The notes under the pieces: model-generated
What the model saw: only the letters and a program-made list of their open reading frames with translations
Database searches by the model: none
What the model was told of the DNA's origin: nothing
Program-made: the position numbers and the translations under genes
Shown here: positions 57,501 through 64,000 of the stretch, piece by piece
Numbering within the stretch: the first letter of the stretch is position 1
Layout: each line of letters starts with the position of its first letter
NCBI RefSeq assembly: GCF_018139145.2
Contig: NC_059474.1
Location: forward strand, 37,280,344-37,344,343
Length of the DNA stretch: 64,000 nucleotides
Direction of reading: 5' to 3'
DNA from: Gymnogyps californianus
Taxonomy: Eukaryota > Chordata > Aves > Accipitriformes > Cathartidae

Positions 57501-60500
57501 CGCAGATACACACATATAATGGAAGCAGAAACTTCCCTACATTATTATACTACAGCTCAGCCTTCATCAAGACAGGTTCTTTCCAGTGTTCAGTCTTCAT
57601 AATCATTCTGTCTATGGGCTCAGCAGCATAGCTTAAGAAGTGCAGGTCTTGCAATAAGGATTCATTGTCCACCGGGAAAGTCTAAAAATTCCCATTATAG
57701 GTGCCACATATCTAATAAGATGATAACTTTCAGTCACTTCCAGCCACTTCCAGCCTTACCTACACCCGAACCAGCTGCATAGCTAAAGATATGGAAGCTT
57801 TGAACTATCTAACAGCTCCTAGCTTTCTGCACCTTTCTTGCAGGCTGGGAAAAAGGCAGAGAAAAGAGAAGTCAAAATAGAAAGACGTTCCCATACAATC
57901 TAGGGCAAGAGGAACTGATCTGTTACTTTTAGTTATTTGTAACTGCCATAGTTAAATACACCTAAGTCAGCTCAACAACAGATACAAGTCTGTGCAACTT
58001 CAATGTTACCAGGCACTACCTAAGGTAATGACCCATGCCATACTTCATAAATACACACAGATTGGTATGTATAATCTTCCTGTAGTTCTGTGAGATTTCT
58101 GGGAAAACATTTTTCTTCTTTCCAGTTTGTTTTCTGTGATTAACAAAACTAATACTATCACGCTTATTTTCCATCTCCAGTATTAATTTTACAGTACATT
58201 AATGCGTTTATTTATGGTCAAAGCTAAGAATAGTTAATGTTGAATCTAACTATCCCATTGCTTATACTAGGAGCTTACGGGGAACCAGCCTGCTTTCTTT
58301 TTCCATAGGTAACATTTCCTTCTCATCTGCACCTCAATGAAAAAACAACAGCTTCAAAAATGAAAACCACCCATACTCCCACAAACCCCTGCAAGAACAA
58401 GTTTGACTCAGGGTATTTTCACAGAAAAACAATGTAAAATAAACAGAAATACTATCAGCAGTGCTACCATAACCAAATGGTGGGATGAAATGAAGCAAAG
58501 CATTTCAACATATTTTGCAGCTGTTACCTATATCATTTATATTCAACTGTCCTTTAGAGGAGCAGTACTCAGAGGGAAAACAACTGAATAATTTCAGATG
58601 GATAATAAAATGCTAAGACTTTCATCTCCAGGTCACTGGTTCTAGCTAACCTTGCCCTGAAAGTAGCTGCTACTGACAGCTGTTTGATGGCTTATGGGAT
58701 GGGACGGTGGTCTCCAAACAGTTCTTTTGCTCCCTCTGCTACAGAGATCTGCTACTGTAACTGAAGCTCTCTGCAGCTGCCTCAGACAGGCAAAGGACTA
58801 GATGGATATGAAAACTGAACCGGTCTCACTCTTTTGAGGAAGTCCTTGCTCAACAGGTCAACAAGGAATATTAGCCAGATCTTCACCACATCAGGATAGG
58901 ATTGTCAGCATGCTGTATCAGATCCTTTTGAATAACAATTGCAACTGAATTTTGCATAGTTAACATGAACATTCCACCTCTTCAAGACATTCTGCTGGCT
59001 AAGCAGCATAAAATATGCAACATACGAAATTATCTGATAATCTTCAAGTAGAGAAGTTCACTTACAAGATCCTCTCTTAGCTATTTTAACACAAAACAAC
59101 TAAGAATTTGCATATTCAATATTTCAGAAAAGATGGTCAATACTTGTTAAATTATAGTGATGATTACAATGGCCATGATAATTAGGGGGGAAGCAATTAG
59201 GTACTGAACTTTATGTGCAAACCGGTATGCATCTTCATTATTCCAAGATAGGTACACTTTATTAAGTTCACCCTGTAGTCACTGGTAAAATCAGTATGTG
59301 CAAACACTTTAAAGACTTTAACAGTGTCTTCAAGGCATATGATTGTCTTATTTAAAGCTGAAAAGAATATTCATTACTGGGCAGTTTTCAGACAAAATTG
59401 AATAAAGATACCATTTAAAAGGAGATAATTTAACCTTGAAACACACTAATGTTATACAGAACAAATACTTAGTTATGCAAAGGTAAGTACATGAGCTACT
59501 GAAATTTTGACCCACATTCTTGGCTAATTTGTGAGAAAGTAAGATCTTGTGCTGCAGTACTCCATACTCGGAACACTGTACTGTGGTGGGGTTTTTGTGC
59601 ATTTTTTGGTTTTGTTTTGTTTTTTAAGGTAGAAGTGGTACACTGACTTACTGCCAGGAATTTTTTTGTTTCTACAAAGGAGAGAGAAAACACAATGCTG
59701 GGACTTCTTGGTATCAAGATATAGTCAAAACAGAGGATGGATCAATTACGCCTGAGAAAAAAATCCCATCTATCTGCATCTAAAACACCATCTGACAATC
59801 AATATTATGCATATGATGATTCTGAGTCAAAATCATACATGTTCAATACTGAACGAACACAATAGCCTTAGCACTCTTTGATGAATGCATTGATTATATA
59901 ACAAAGTTTTATGATCTGTAATGAGGATATAAAGGATTACTGTTGTTACCAGCAAGGATGGTAGCTACTACTCTGTATGAGGAGGATATATATTTGAAAT
60001 TAGTCAAAACGTCAGTTGTGCAGCCTCCTGCCTTTAAAACATAAAAACTAACTATGACTTTACTTGGTACTTATAAGCTACGAATTTCTTTTCCTAGTTT
60101 TCTAATTGACTATGCCACAGTATTCCAACTGAAATAATACTTAAACCTCAGATTAAATGGCATTTTAGGCACAGTTTTCATCTGGGGAAAAGTGCTATTT
60201 TTTATTTTATTGCCTTGTTTAGTTCTTTGTAGTAAAAAAGGAACTTTGAGTGTGGGATAACTTTTTAGATTTCTATTCCCCTTAAATTACAAAGCACCTC
60301 CATAACAAAAACTATAAGGTGTCTGAATAGCTGACACCTAATTTTGTGAAAAGTATTAGAAAATAATACAACACAATTAATACATTATTAAAGAGAGATA
60401 TCCCACACACACTTTTTTTTTTTTTAATAGTAAATATTTCCCCAGTATTATGCAGCACTTCTGGTGCACCAGAAAACATGTCATTCTAACCCAGAATGTT

Positions 60501-63500
60501 CTGCTTTCTGATGCCCATTCTTCAATGCTGTGGCAATTCATCAAAATGGCACTGCTTTCATGAGCAACAATTGTAGAACTTTATTTGAAAGGCATTCCAC
60601 ATTCATCAGCGGAGCAGTTCCTGATTTCTTTTCTCCTCAGGTTAAACTCGTTAAAAACCCCAACCCCATAGTGATAACAAGTATTTAAATTATCCAAAGT
60701 CCCAGGGAAAAAAGAAATAATTAAGCCTACTAAATCTGCACTGGAAGTCTGAAGCAACTCTAAAGCTGAAGAGCCTTCAGTGGCATAGTAAACTGAAATG
60801 ATGATCCCAAAGAAGGATATAATGGCCATAAATAACCTGGCGACTCCTTTCAGTGGGAAGCCAGCTCGCTCTATTCCCTTAATCCTGGAGCTGCCATTAA
60901 TTTGTCACTGTCTGCGTTTTCTTTCTTAACACATTCAACTTCGCATTAAATGTAAAACCTACTGTTCAAAAGCACCGACTGCTCCTGAAAGTCTGCTTGC
61001 ATCGCGAAGGAAAAGAAACACTTTGCAGTAAGGCCCGCAGTGCCTCCAGAGAGCCGTCCACTAGATGTCACTGCGAGCACGATGTTCGTGCTGCAGAGAT
61101 CACACACCTTCCCAGCTCAAGGCTGTAACTTAACAAAGCCACTAACCCTATTACCTTCTTTTTGCCTCTTCGTATTGAAGACTTAGTCTGACCTTCTCTG
61201 CTAAGTTTGATCTACTTCTTGCTCCAACCTGTTGAGGAAAAAAAGAAAATATTAGCCTTATTACTGTGTAAAGCTGTCAGATGAATCAACAAAACCCACG
61301 CACAGGCTAGAAAAATTACGGCTCAAAAAAATAAAACCGCACTCACCTGCAGCCACACACTTGCTGTTAAATGCCTAGTTAGTAATCTACTCAGATGTAC
61401 AAAACAGTGCTGTTTTCTTCTGATCCAGTTCATCTATTTTTAACTACTGTACAACCAATTGTCCATATTCCATCAGAGTAAAGCAAGAGCATTTTCAAAG
61501 AAAGTCTTGCAGTGACTGTACCCAAAATTTTGATCTCCTACTTTGAGCTCCGCTGAACTCAGAATTTAGAACTAAGTCAGTGCATTTCAAAGTAGGGTTT
61601 CAATAAATTTGCTACAAAACGTAGAAAAACTTAGCTCTTTGTCTGGAAAACCTTGTACAGTCTCTTCCTTATAAACTTAGCTCATAGAACTTCAAAGAAG
61701 GTACCAAAATTAAGCACAGTTTTCTGTGTATGTAAAATACACCATCAGTGAAACAAGTTTTTAATGAATCACTGAACAAGTAGTTCCACTAACAGTTTTT
61801 CAGCTGCATGAAATGAAATTGCATATTTAAATTCTGAGATCTTGTTTCTGAAAATAAAACATCTTCATATTGAATTAAGTCTGTAAGGTGAAACATATCC
61901 TATAGACAGATCCAAAAACCACTATCTACTTATGCTGATCTTCACTGTACTGGAACTATTTGATTAAATCAGATCATCATAAACACTTCATGCCAAACAT
62001 ATAAAGTTCATCTGAATCTTGATTTAAAATTTAAGGGGGGGGGGAAATCAGATAACTGATTCTAAGTAATTCTTTCAAACATGTATATATATACACCTAT
62101 CAGCAACAGTAAACAACTATTTGATTCCAATTCCATTAACCATAGCATTCTGATTCAATTTCTCTTTACATTTGACAAATGGAAAAAAGCTCACCTCACC
62201 AGAAGTATCAGTCTGAGACCCTGTATCCAGAGTTTGTCTAGAAAAACACAGCTGGGAGTTTACAGAGCTGGAACTCAAGTTTGGTTCAGATGTCCCAATG
62301 GTCTGGTCAAGATTGAATTTCTCTCTCAGCTTTGCAAGACTCTGTCCAGGAAACAGAGAAGGAGGTGGTGTTAAAGTTCCTTTGCACCTTACCGTGTTTA
62401 TACCAATGTATCTCCAACAGATGTTTACATAAAAGACTCCATTATAAAAATTCTGGGTTTACTTCACATTAAACAAACTATCCTTTTAATCAAGCAGTTG
62501 GTAGGTGACACTAAGAGTGACCAACACCTGTGACAATGTAAAAACTGCTCATGTGGTTTTCTGTGTGTCTTTTTTTTAACCTGTCAACCAATTAAGTATT
62601 TGACTGATTAAAAACAAAGATCTGCTTTCAGAAATGGAAATAGGGCAATTTAGATTTGGAAAACTTTCACCGATTTAGAAAATGGCCATGCATCTCAAAA
62701 ACATATCTCTCAATTTTGTCCACTTAATATTTTAAATTGTGGTTTAGAGGTAACATATGCATTGTACCTTTGTCCCGGTTTCAGCTGGGATAGGTTGATT
62801 TTCTTCTTAGTAGCTGGTACAGCGTGTTTTGGATTTAGTGTGAGAATAGTGTTGATAACACTCTGATGATTTAGTTGTTGCTAAGTACTGCTTATCCTAA
62901 GTTAAGGACTTTTCAGTTTCCCATGCTCTGCCAGCAAGCAGGTGTGCAAGAAGCTGGGAGGGAAGCATAGCCGGGGCAGCTGACCCGAACTAGCCAAAGG
63001 GGTATTCCATACCATGGAACATCATGCTCAGTACATAAACTGGGGGGAGCTGGCCGGGAGGGGCGGATTGCCGCTCAGGCATCGGTCAGCAGGTGGTGAG
63101 CAATTGCATTGTGCATCACTGGTTTTTTTTTCCCCTTGAGTTTTATTTCTTTTCTTTTTTTTTCTTTTCCTTTTTTTATTATATTCCTTTTCATTACAAT
63201 CACCATTATTATTATATATCATTATTATTGTTAGTATTATATTTTATTTTACTTTAGTTATTAAACTGCTCTTATCTCAACCCAGGAGTTTTACTTTTTT
63301 TTCCCCCAATCCTCCTCCCCATCCCACTGGGAGGGGGGAGCAGCTGTGTGGTGCTTAGTTGCTGGCTGGGTTAAACCACGACACTTACATACAAGTTCAG
63401 AAATCTATGTTCTCTGACACAGAGTGGCTTTTTGAACTAGGAATGTCACAGGCTTCAGTTTCTGCATCTGAAAATTGATTTTAATACTAGTTTGGCTCAA

Positions 63501-63740
63501 AGAATTTTGAGAATCCCTTAAAAAGTATAAAATGCAAAGTATTTATCATCAGGAAAGTGAGTCATGTTAAAACAAATCCACACAAAACTTATATCAGCCG
63601 TTCAAAATACCTTCATTAAATCCTGTTTTTCTCTCTCCCCTGAACTTATCGCCTTTCTGATGGACTTCAGTTCACTCAGGATGGCTTTGGCCTCACACAG
63701 TTCATACCCGCTCTGGCCTCCAGACATTTTTTGGTCAATT
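21518..63740 (-). CDS. WWC2: WWC2, WW and C2 domain scaffold protein (3' 18 coding exons)
   Basis: WWC2 belongs to the KIBRA (WWC) family, cytoplasmic scaffolds that activate LATS kinases in the Hippo pathway and restrain YAP. The 18 exons join without a frame break into 984 residues plus stop; all introns are GT-AG. Order of parts: coiled-coil segments (exons at 63611, 61155, 56629, 51616), a serine-rich linker (49155), a C2 domain split over exons 42871, 42701, 39374 and 37547, an acidic region (36622), the VDKETNT segment (33305), the [11 protein letters not shown] segment (30684), a C-terminal coiled coil (29338, 23612) and the ADDV end (21518). KIBRA/WWC1 differs strongly in the C-terminal coiled coil while human WWC2 (from memory) matches closely. 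The WW-domain exons lie beyond the window. Confidence 0.96.
21585..23611 (-). other. WWC2: WWC2 last intron
   Basis: 2.0 kb with AT-rich sequence and an A-rich run near 21951-21966. No gene or repeat recognised. Confidence 0.7.
23612..23739 (-). CDS. WWC2: WWC2 penultimate coding exon
   Basis: 42 codons plus [20 protein letters not shown], then [15 protein letters not shown], ending VQSF. The trailing AG joins G of the last exon to give Arg. Acceptor TTTACAG, donor GTATGG. The intron before it is 5.6 kb, the longest in the window. Confidence 0.95.
23831..23908 (+). mobile_element. CR1 LINE 3' tail, severely 5'-truncated
   Basis: The stretch GTTGGACTTGATGATCTTAA, then TTTTCCAACCTAAATGATTC and two ATGATTCT-like tail repeats, is the 3' end of avian CR1 in sense orientation. 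Only about 78 bp survive. It lies antisense to WWC2, inside its penultimate intron. Confidence 0.9.
27510..28240 (-). mobile_element. Ancient CR1/L3-type LINE relic, antisense copy
   Basis: Read on the plus strand it follows, in order, the well-known antisense landmarks of old amniote CR1: AATTTATCAAACTGC, CACGATTTTATAGACTTCAG, CATGGAAGCTGTTTCC, ACCAGAACTGAACAATG, TTGACATCTGCTCATCGCTG and TGGTGTCATCAAAACACT. Divergence is high, so the insertion is old. The LINE sense strand is minus, the same as WWC2. Ends are approximate, recognised from memory of the family. Confidence 0.7.
28321..28665 (-). mobile_element. CR1 LINE fragment, antisense
   Basis: On the plus strand it reads GGAAGGGGACTCCAGAGGGC, ATCTACTCCAACTTCCTGC, AGGGCCTTGTCCACTTAAG, TCCAGTGTATGAGCACCCTC and GAATTTTCCATGTTCCAGC. 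These are the antisense landmarks of avian CR1 3' ends. A T/G-rich insertion of about 35 bp interrupts it near 28450-28485. It lies next to the older relic upstream. Confidence 0.8.
29338..29580 (-). CDS. WWC2: WWC2 coding exon, C-terminal coiled coil
   Basis: 81 codons in phase 0. [17 protein letters not shown], then [19 protein letters not shown], ending [20 protein letters not shown]1 differs here, so this exon supports WWC2. The acceptor is GGTTCAG; donor GTATGA. Confidence 0.95.
29581..30683 (-). other. WWC2: WWC2 intron, 1.1 kb
   Basis: No recognised repeat or gene. The open frame at 30317-30547 on the minus strand has no recognisable domain. Confidence 0.7.
30684..30776 (-). CDS. WWC2: WWC2 coding exon, [11 protein letters not shown] segment
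   Basis: 31 codons in phase 0: [20 protein letters not shown], then ERRSLRVKR. In KIBRA this region is involved in atypical PKC binding and phosphorylation (family knowledge). Acceptor TTGACAG, donor GTATGT. Confidence 0.95.
30777..33304 (-). other. WWC2: WWC2 intron, 2.5 kb
   Basis: AT-rich with a more GC-rich patch at about 31500-31960 where open frames are longer by chance. No recognised element. Confidence 0.65.
33305..33469 (-). CDS. WWC2: WWC2 coding exon, VDKETNT segment
   Basis: 55 codons in phase 0. It starts [20 protein letters not shown], ends [15 protein letters not shown], and shares both motifs with WWC1. Acceptor TTCATAG, donor GTAAGA. Confidence 0.95.
33470..35410 (-). other. 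WWC2: WWC2 intron, 1.9 kb, GC-richer core
   Basis: A block at about 33850-34450 is clearly richer in GC and in CpG than the flanking introns. Open frames of 101 (minus) and 122 codons (plus) overlap there without recognisable domains. No repeat identified. Confidence 0.65.
35411..35603 (-). CDS. WWC2: WWC2 coding exon, variable linker
   Basis: 64 codons: [20 protein letters not shown], ending AAVILTL. I chose the CTG|GTGAAT donor because it puts Thr-Leu before VDKETNT as I recall in human WWC2. A second in-frame donor 15 bp earlier (at 35426) is possible. Acceptor CATACAG. Confidence 0.88.
35604..36621 (-). other. WWC2: WWC2 intron, 1.0 kb, with CR1 tail
   Basis: Contains the CR1 fragment at 36331-36524, about 100 bp from the next exon. 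The rest is unremarkable. Confidence 0.8.
36331..36524 (+). mobile_element. CR1 LINE 3' end, 5'-truncated
   Basis: Sense CR1 text: AGGCACTGGAACAGGTTGCC, GCCCCATCCCTGGAAGCGTT, AAGCCAGGTTGGATGGGGCT, TGCCCATGGCAGGGGGGTTG, ending CCCTTCCAACCCAAACCATT CTATGA. It is well preserved and about 190 bp long, hence younger than the other CR1 pieces here. It is antisense to WWC2. Confidence 0.93.
36622..36740 (-). CDS. WWC2: WWC2 coding exon, acidic region
   Basis: 39 codons plus two bases: [20 protein letters not shown] followed by a Glu-rich run ([11 protein letters not shown]). The trailing TG joins G of the next exon to give Trp. The GAG/GAA run is a likely length-variable site. Acceptor GTGAGCAG, donor GTAAAG. 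Confidence 0.95.
36741..37546 (-). other. WWC2: WWC2 intron, 0.8 kb
   Basis: No element recognised. Confidence 0.75.
37547..37711 (-). CDS. WWC2: WWC2 coding exon, C2 domain end
   Basis: 55 codons in phase 0: [15 protein letters not shown], then WYNLLPCKQ, ending QSLDSLDL. This is the last C2 strand region. Acceptor TTGTGCAG, donor GTGAGC. Confidence 0.95.
37712..39373 (-). other. WWC2: WWC2 intron, 1.7 kb
   Basis: Contains overlapping chance-like open frames at 38282-38683 on both strands and a T/G-rich run near 38450-38485. No repeat family identified. The flanking C2 exons join directly, so no exon is expected here. Confidence 0.65.
39374..39566 (-). CDS. WWC2: WWC2 coding exon, C2 domain middle
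   Basis: 64 codons: [20 protein letters not shown], then [14 protein letters not shown], ending SRSRREECL. These are C2 beta strands with the family's CLFRTK motif. Acceptor CCGGCAG, donor GTATGC. Confidence 0.95.
39567..42700 (-). other. WWC2: WWC2 intron, 3.1 kb
   Basis: AT-rich with a TA/CA-rich run near 41340-41380. Nothing else recognised. Confidence 0.7.
42701..42787 (-). CDS. WWC2: WWC2 small coding exon, C2 strands 1-2
   Basis: 87 bp, found by asking what was missing between VQIGLR and YIRVAVLP. It reads [20 protein letters not shown] and ends in GSKV, filling the C2 core with the expected length. Acceptor TTAACAG, donor AAAGT|GTAAGTC. It is separated from the preceding exon by only 83 bp of intron. 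Confidence 0.93.
42788..42870 (-). other. WWC2: WWC2 minimal intron, 83 bp
   Basis: GTAAGT donor at 42870 and TTAACAG acceptor ending at 42788. It splits the first part of the C2 domain and lies near the lower limit for vertebrate introns. Confidence 0.9.
42871..42951 (-). CDS. WWC2: WWC2 coding exon, start of C2 domain
   Basis: 26 codons with split ends: [19 protein letters not shown], then the first C2 strand VQIGLR. Acceptor GCCCTAG, donor GTAAGT. Confidence 0.92.
42952..45478 (-). other. WWC2: WWC2 intron, 2.5 kb
   Basis: AT-rich; no gene or repeat recognised. Confidence 0.7.
45479..45602 (-). CDS. WWC2: WWC2 coding exon before C2 domain
   Basis: Encodes [15 protein letters not shown] and ends [17 protein letters not shown], a strongly conserved WWC motif just before the C2 domain. 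The donor GTAGGT leaves CA, which joins A of the next exon to restore Gln before Pro. An in-frame TAG follows directly, so the donor position matters. Acceptor TTTGTAG. Confidence 0.92.
45603..49154 (-). other. WWC2: WWC2 intron, 3.6 kb
   Basis: AT-rich with a short C-rich run near 47501-47514. No gene or repeat family recognised. Confidence 0.7.
49155..49768 (-). CDS. WWC2: WWC2 largest exon, serine-rich linker
   Basis: A 614-bp exon of 204 full codons between coiled coil and C2 domain. It is very rich in Ser: [19 protein letters not shown] near the start and [20 protein letters not shown] in the middle. The Ser/Pro segments are candidate phosphorylation regions (inference). The low-complexity repeats [18 protein letters not shown] are typical of this family. 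Acceptor TTTGCAG, donor GTAATA. Confidence 0.96.
49769..51615 (-). other. WWC2: WWC2 intron, 1.8 kb
   Basis: A GC-richer patch at about 49920-50230 (GTGCCCAACCTGCATACTAT and following) looks like a degraded dispersed repeat, but I cannot assign it. The rest is AT-rich. Confidence 0.6.
51616..51705 (-). CDS. WWC2: WWC2 coding exon, coiled coil end
   Basis: 29 codons with split codons at both ends, encoding [20 protein letters not shown] and a short helix end. The final AG joins C of the next exon to give the Ser of [10 protein letters not shown]. Acceptor TTTCCAG, donor GTGAGA. Confidence 0.94.
53583..53607 (+). repeat. Poly-G homopolymer, 25 bases
   Basis: 25 consecutive G on the plus strand, hence C25 in WWC2 pre-mRNA. 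The length may be inexact because such runs are hard to sequence. Confidence 0.85.
54587..54654 (+). repeat. A-rich run grading into CCAAAA-type repeat
   Basis: A long A-rich run is followed by irregular ACC/AAAACC units. It is a simple low-complexity repeat; on the WWC2 strand it is T/G-rich. Confidence 0.8.
56174..56193 (+). repeat. Poly-C homopolymer, 20 bases
   Basis: 20 consecutive C on the plus strand, hence G20 in WWC2 pre-mRNA, capable of G-quadruplex formation. It is complementary to the run at 53583-53607 in the same intron. Confidence 0.85.
56629..56871 (-). CDS. WWC2: WWC2 coding exon, central coiled coil
   Basis: Charged heptad-rich helix, 80 full codons with split codons at both ends. 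Contains [18 protein letters not shown], then [20 protein letters not shown] and [12 protein letters not shown]. Donor GTAAGG, acceptor TATTTTAG. Confidence 0.95.
57288..57314 (+). pseudogene. Fragment matching the 5' end of U6 snRNA
   Basis: GTGCTCGCTTCAGCAGCATG then TATGTA matches the start of U6 snRNA with a few changes. The rest of U6 is absent, and I see no TATA box or proximal element upstream, so it is not a working gene. Short 5' U6 pieces are known products of LINE-driven template switching. The match is short and could be chance. Confidence 0.5.
60581..60829 (-). other. Unassigned 82-codon open frame with hydrophobic start
   Basis: The frame begins [19 protein letters not shown], a plausible membrane segment, and ends [11 protein letters not shown] with TAA inside an AATAAA hexamer. 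It stays open a further 22 codons upstream of the ATG to about 60895. It lies in a WWC2 intron on the WWC2 strand, about 0.3 kb downstream of the 61155 exon. I do not recognise a family. It could be a truncated retrocopy, a small gene or a chance frame; chance frames of this size are common in this window. Confidence 0.25.
61155..61228 (-). CDS. WWC2: WWC2 coding exon, [14 protein letters not shown] segment
   Basis: 24 codons plus two bases, encoding the highly conserved [19 protein letters not shown] stretch of the family. Donor AAG|GTAATA, acceptor TCAACAG. The two trailing bases AG join C of the next exon to give Ser. Confidence 0.93.
61229..62194 (-). other. WWC2: WWC2 intron, 1.0 kb
   Basis: AT-rich, with a G10 run near 62034-62044. 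Nothing else recognised. Confidence 0.7.
62195..62341 (-). CDS. WWC2: WWC2 coding exon, coiled coil to linker
   Basis: 49 codons, both ends in phase 0. It starts [13 protein letters not shown] and ends GSQTDTSGE. Acceptor TGGACAG, donor GTGAGC. Confidence 0.92.
62771..63383 (+). mobile_element. Solo LTR of an avian endogenous retrovirus, plus strand
   Basis: It starts TGTCCCGGTTTCAGCTGGG and ends GGTTAAACCACGACA, sharing both terminal motifs with the LTR at 11969-12556, so it is a related subfamily. A weak TATA-like TACATAAA (63032-63039) precedes an ATTAAA signal (63260-63265), and the region between is T-rich with ATT repeats (about 63121-63250). Flanking five-mers (ACCTT and CTTAC) do not match, so either the duplication has decayed or an end is misplaced by a few bases. 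No viral genes remain. It is antisense to WWC2, 227 bp from an exon. Confidence 0.85.
63206..63242 (+). repeat. ATT-type microsatellite inside the LTR
   Basis: Imperfect ATT/TTA repeats within the R region of the plus-strand LTR; likely length-variable. Confidence 0.75.
63611..63740 (-). CDS. WWC2: WWC2 coding exon, coiled coil; first exon in window
   Basis: The first base completes a codon begun in the upstream exon outside the window, followed by 43 codons. It reads IDQKMSGG then [20 protein letters not shown], typical of the WWC coiled coil following the WW domains. Acceptor CACAG, donor GTATTT. Confidence 0.92.
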
Positions 63741-64000
63741 CTGTGGAAACAGAGAATATTAATACCAGATACAGAATAACACTAACATCTCTGCTGTTCT
63801 GCTTCAGGTGGAAGCATAGTTAGAGAACAGAAGGGAAGGAGATAAGAGATACCATTTCCTGTAACAGACATGCAAAGAAGAAAAAGGACATTGAAGTCTC
63901 CATTAAAATACTTACTACTTAATCCTTGGCAAAAACATCAAGCTATCTAACACACACACAGTGCCCAGTGAATGGCTTTTGCTGACATCAGGAAATTTCA
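63741..64000 (-). other. WWC2: WWC2 intron continuing past the window edge
   Basis: Intronic sequence with a short CA repeat near 63951-63960. The preceding exons with the WW domains lie beyond base 64000. Confidence 0.85.

Larger units (their letters stand above)
56872..61154 (-). other. WWC2: WWC2 intron, 4.3 kb
   Basis: Holds the U6-like fragment (57288-57314) and an unexplained open frame (60581-60829). Just downstream of the 61155 exon, 60880-61080 has more CpG than the surrounding introns. The rest is AT-rich. Confidence 0.7.
62342..63610 (-). other. WWC2: WWC2 intron, 1.3 kb, half occupied by a solo LTR
   Basis: About half of it is the plus-strand LTR at 62771-63383. The remaining flanks are AT-rich. 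Confidence 0.85.

Overview
The window is vertebrate nuclear DNA, almost certainly from a bird. Evidence: 5'-truncated CR1 LINE tails with the avian 3' signature, two solo retroviral LTRs of a kind common in neoavian birds, compact introns, and the WWC2/claudin-22/24 neighbourhood known from amniotes. Species cannot be fixed from the sequence.

Layout. 1-11968 is intergenic with no gene I can support. 11969-12556 is a minus-strand solo LTR with a perfect 5-bp target duplication (AAAGT). 15459-16112 is an intact single-exon claudin (217 aa) of the claudin-22/24 type, plus strand. 17346-18002 is a tandem paralogue, full length and colinear but with one in-frame TGA at codon 134. Each has a TATA-like element about 105-115 bp before its ATG. 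From 21518 to 63740, on the minus strand, lie the last 18 coding exons of WWC2, the KIBRA-family scaffold of the Hippo pathway. They join into one continuous frame of 984 residues plus stop. The N-terminal part (WW domains, about 210 residues by comparison with the human protein) lies beyond base 64000. The protein ends in ADDV, a PDZ-ligand type tail.

The WWC2 3' UTR runs toward the claudins, so the genes converge tail to tail; in human the same claudins sit antisense at the WWC2 3' end. WWC2 introns hold CR1 fragments, an old antisense CR1/L3-type LINE, a plus-strand solo LTR, a fragment matching the 5' end of U6 snRNA, and two long homopolymers (G25 and C20 on the plus strand) that are complementary to each other in the pre-mRNA.

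I found no new multi-gene system. The items most worth a second look are the single-stop claudin paralogue, the complementary G/C tracts in one intron, and an unexplained 82-codon hydrophobic open frame in a WWC2 intron (60581-60829). Exon borders were placed by hand from splice dinucleotides, frame continuity and family knowledge, without alignment software. Identity statements for human proteins are from memory.
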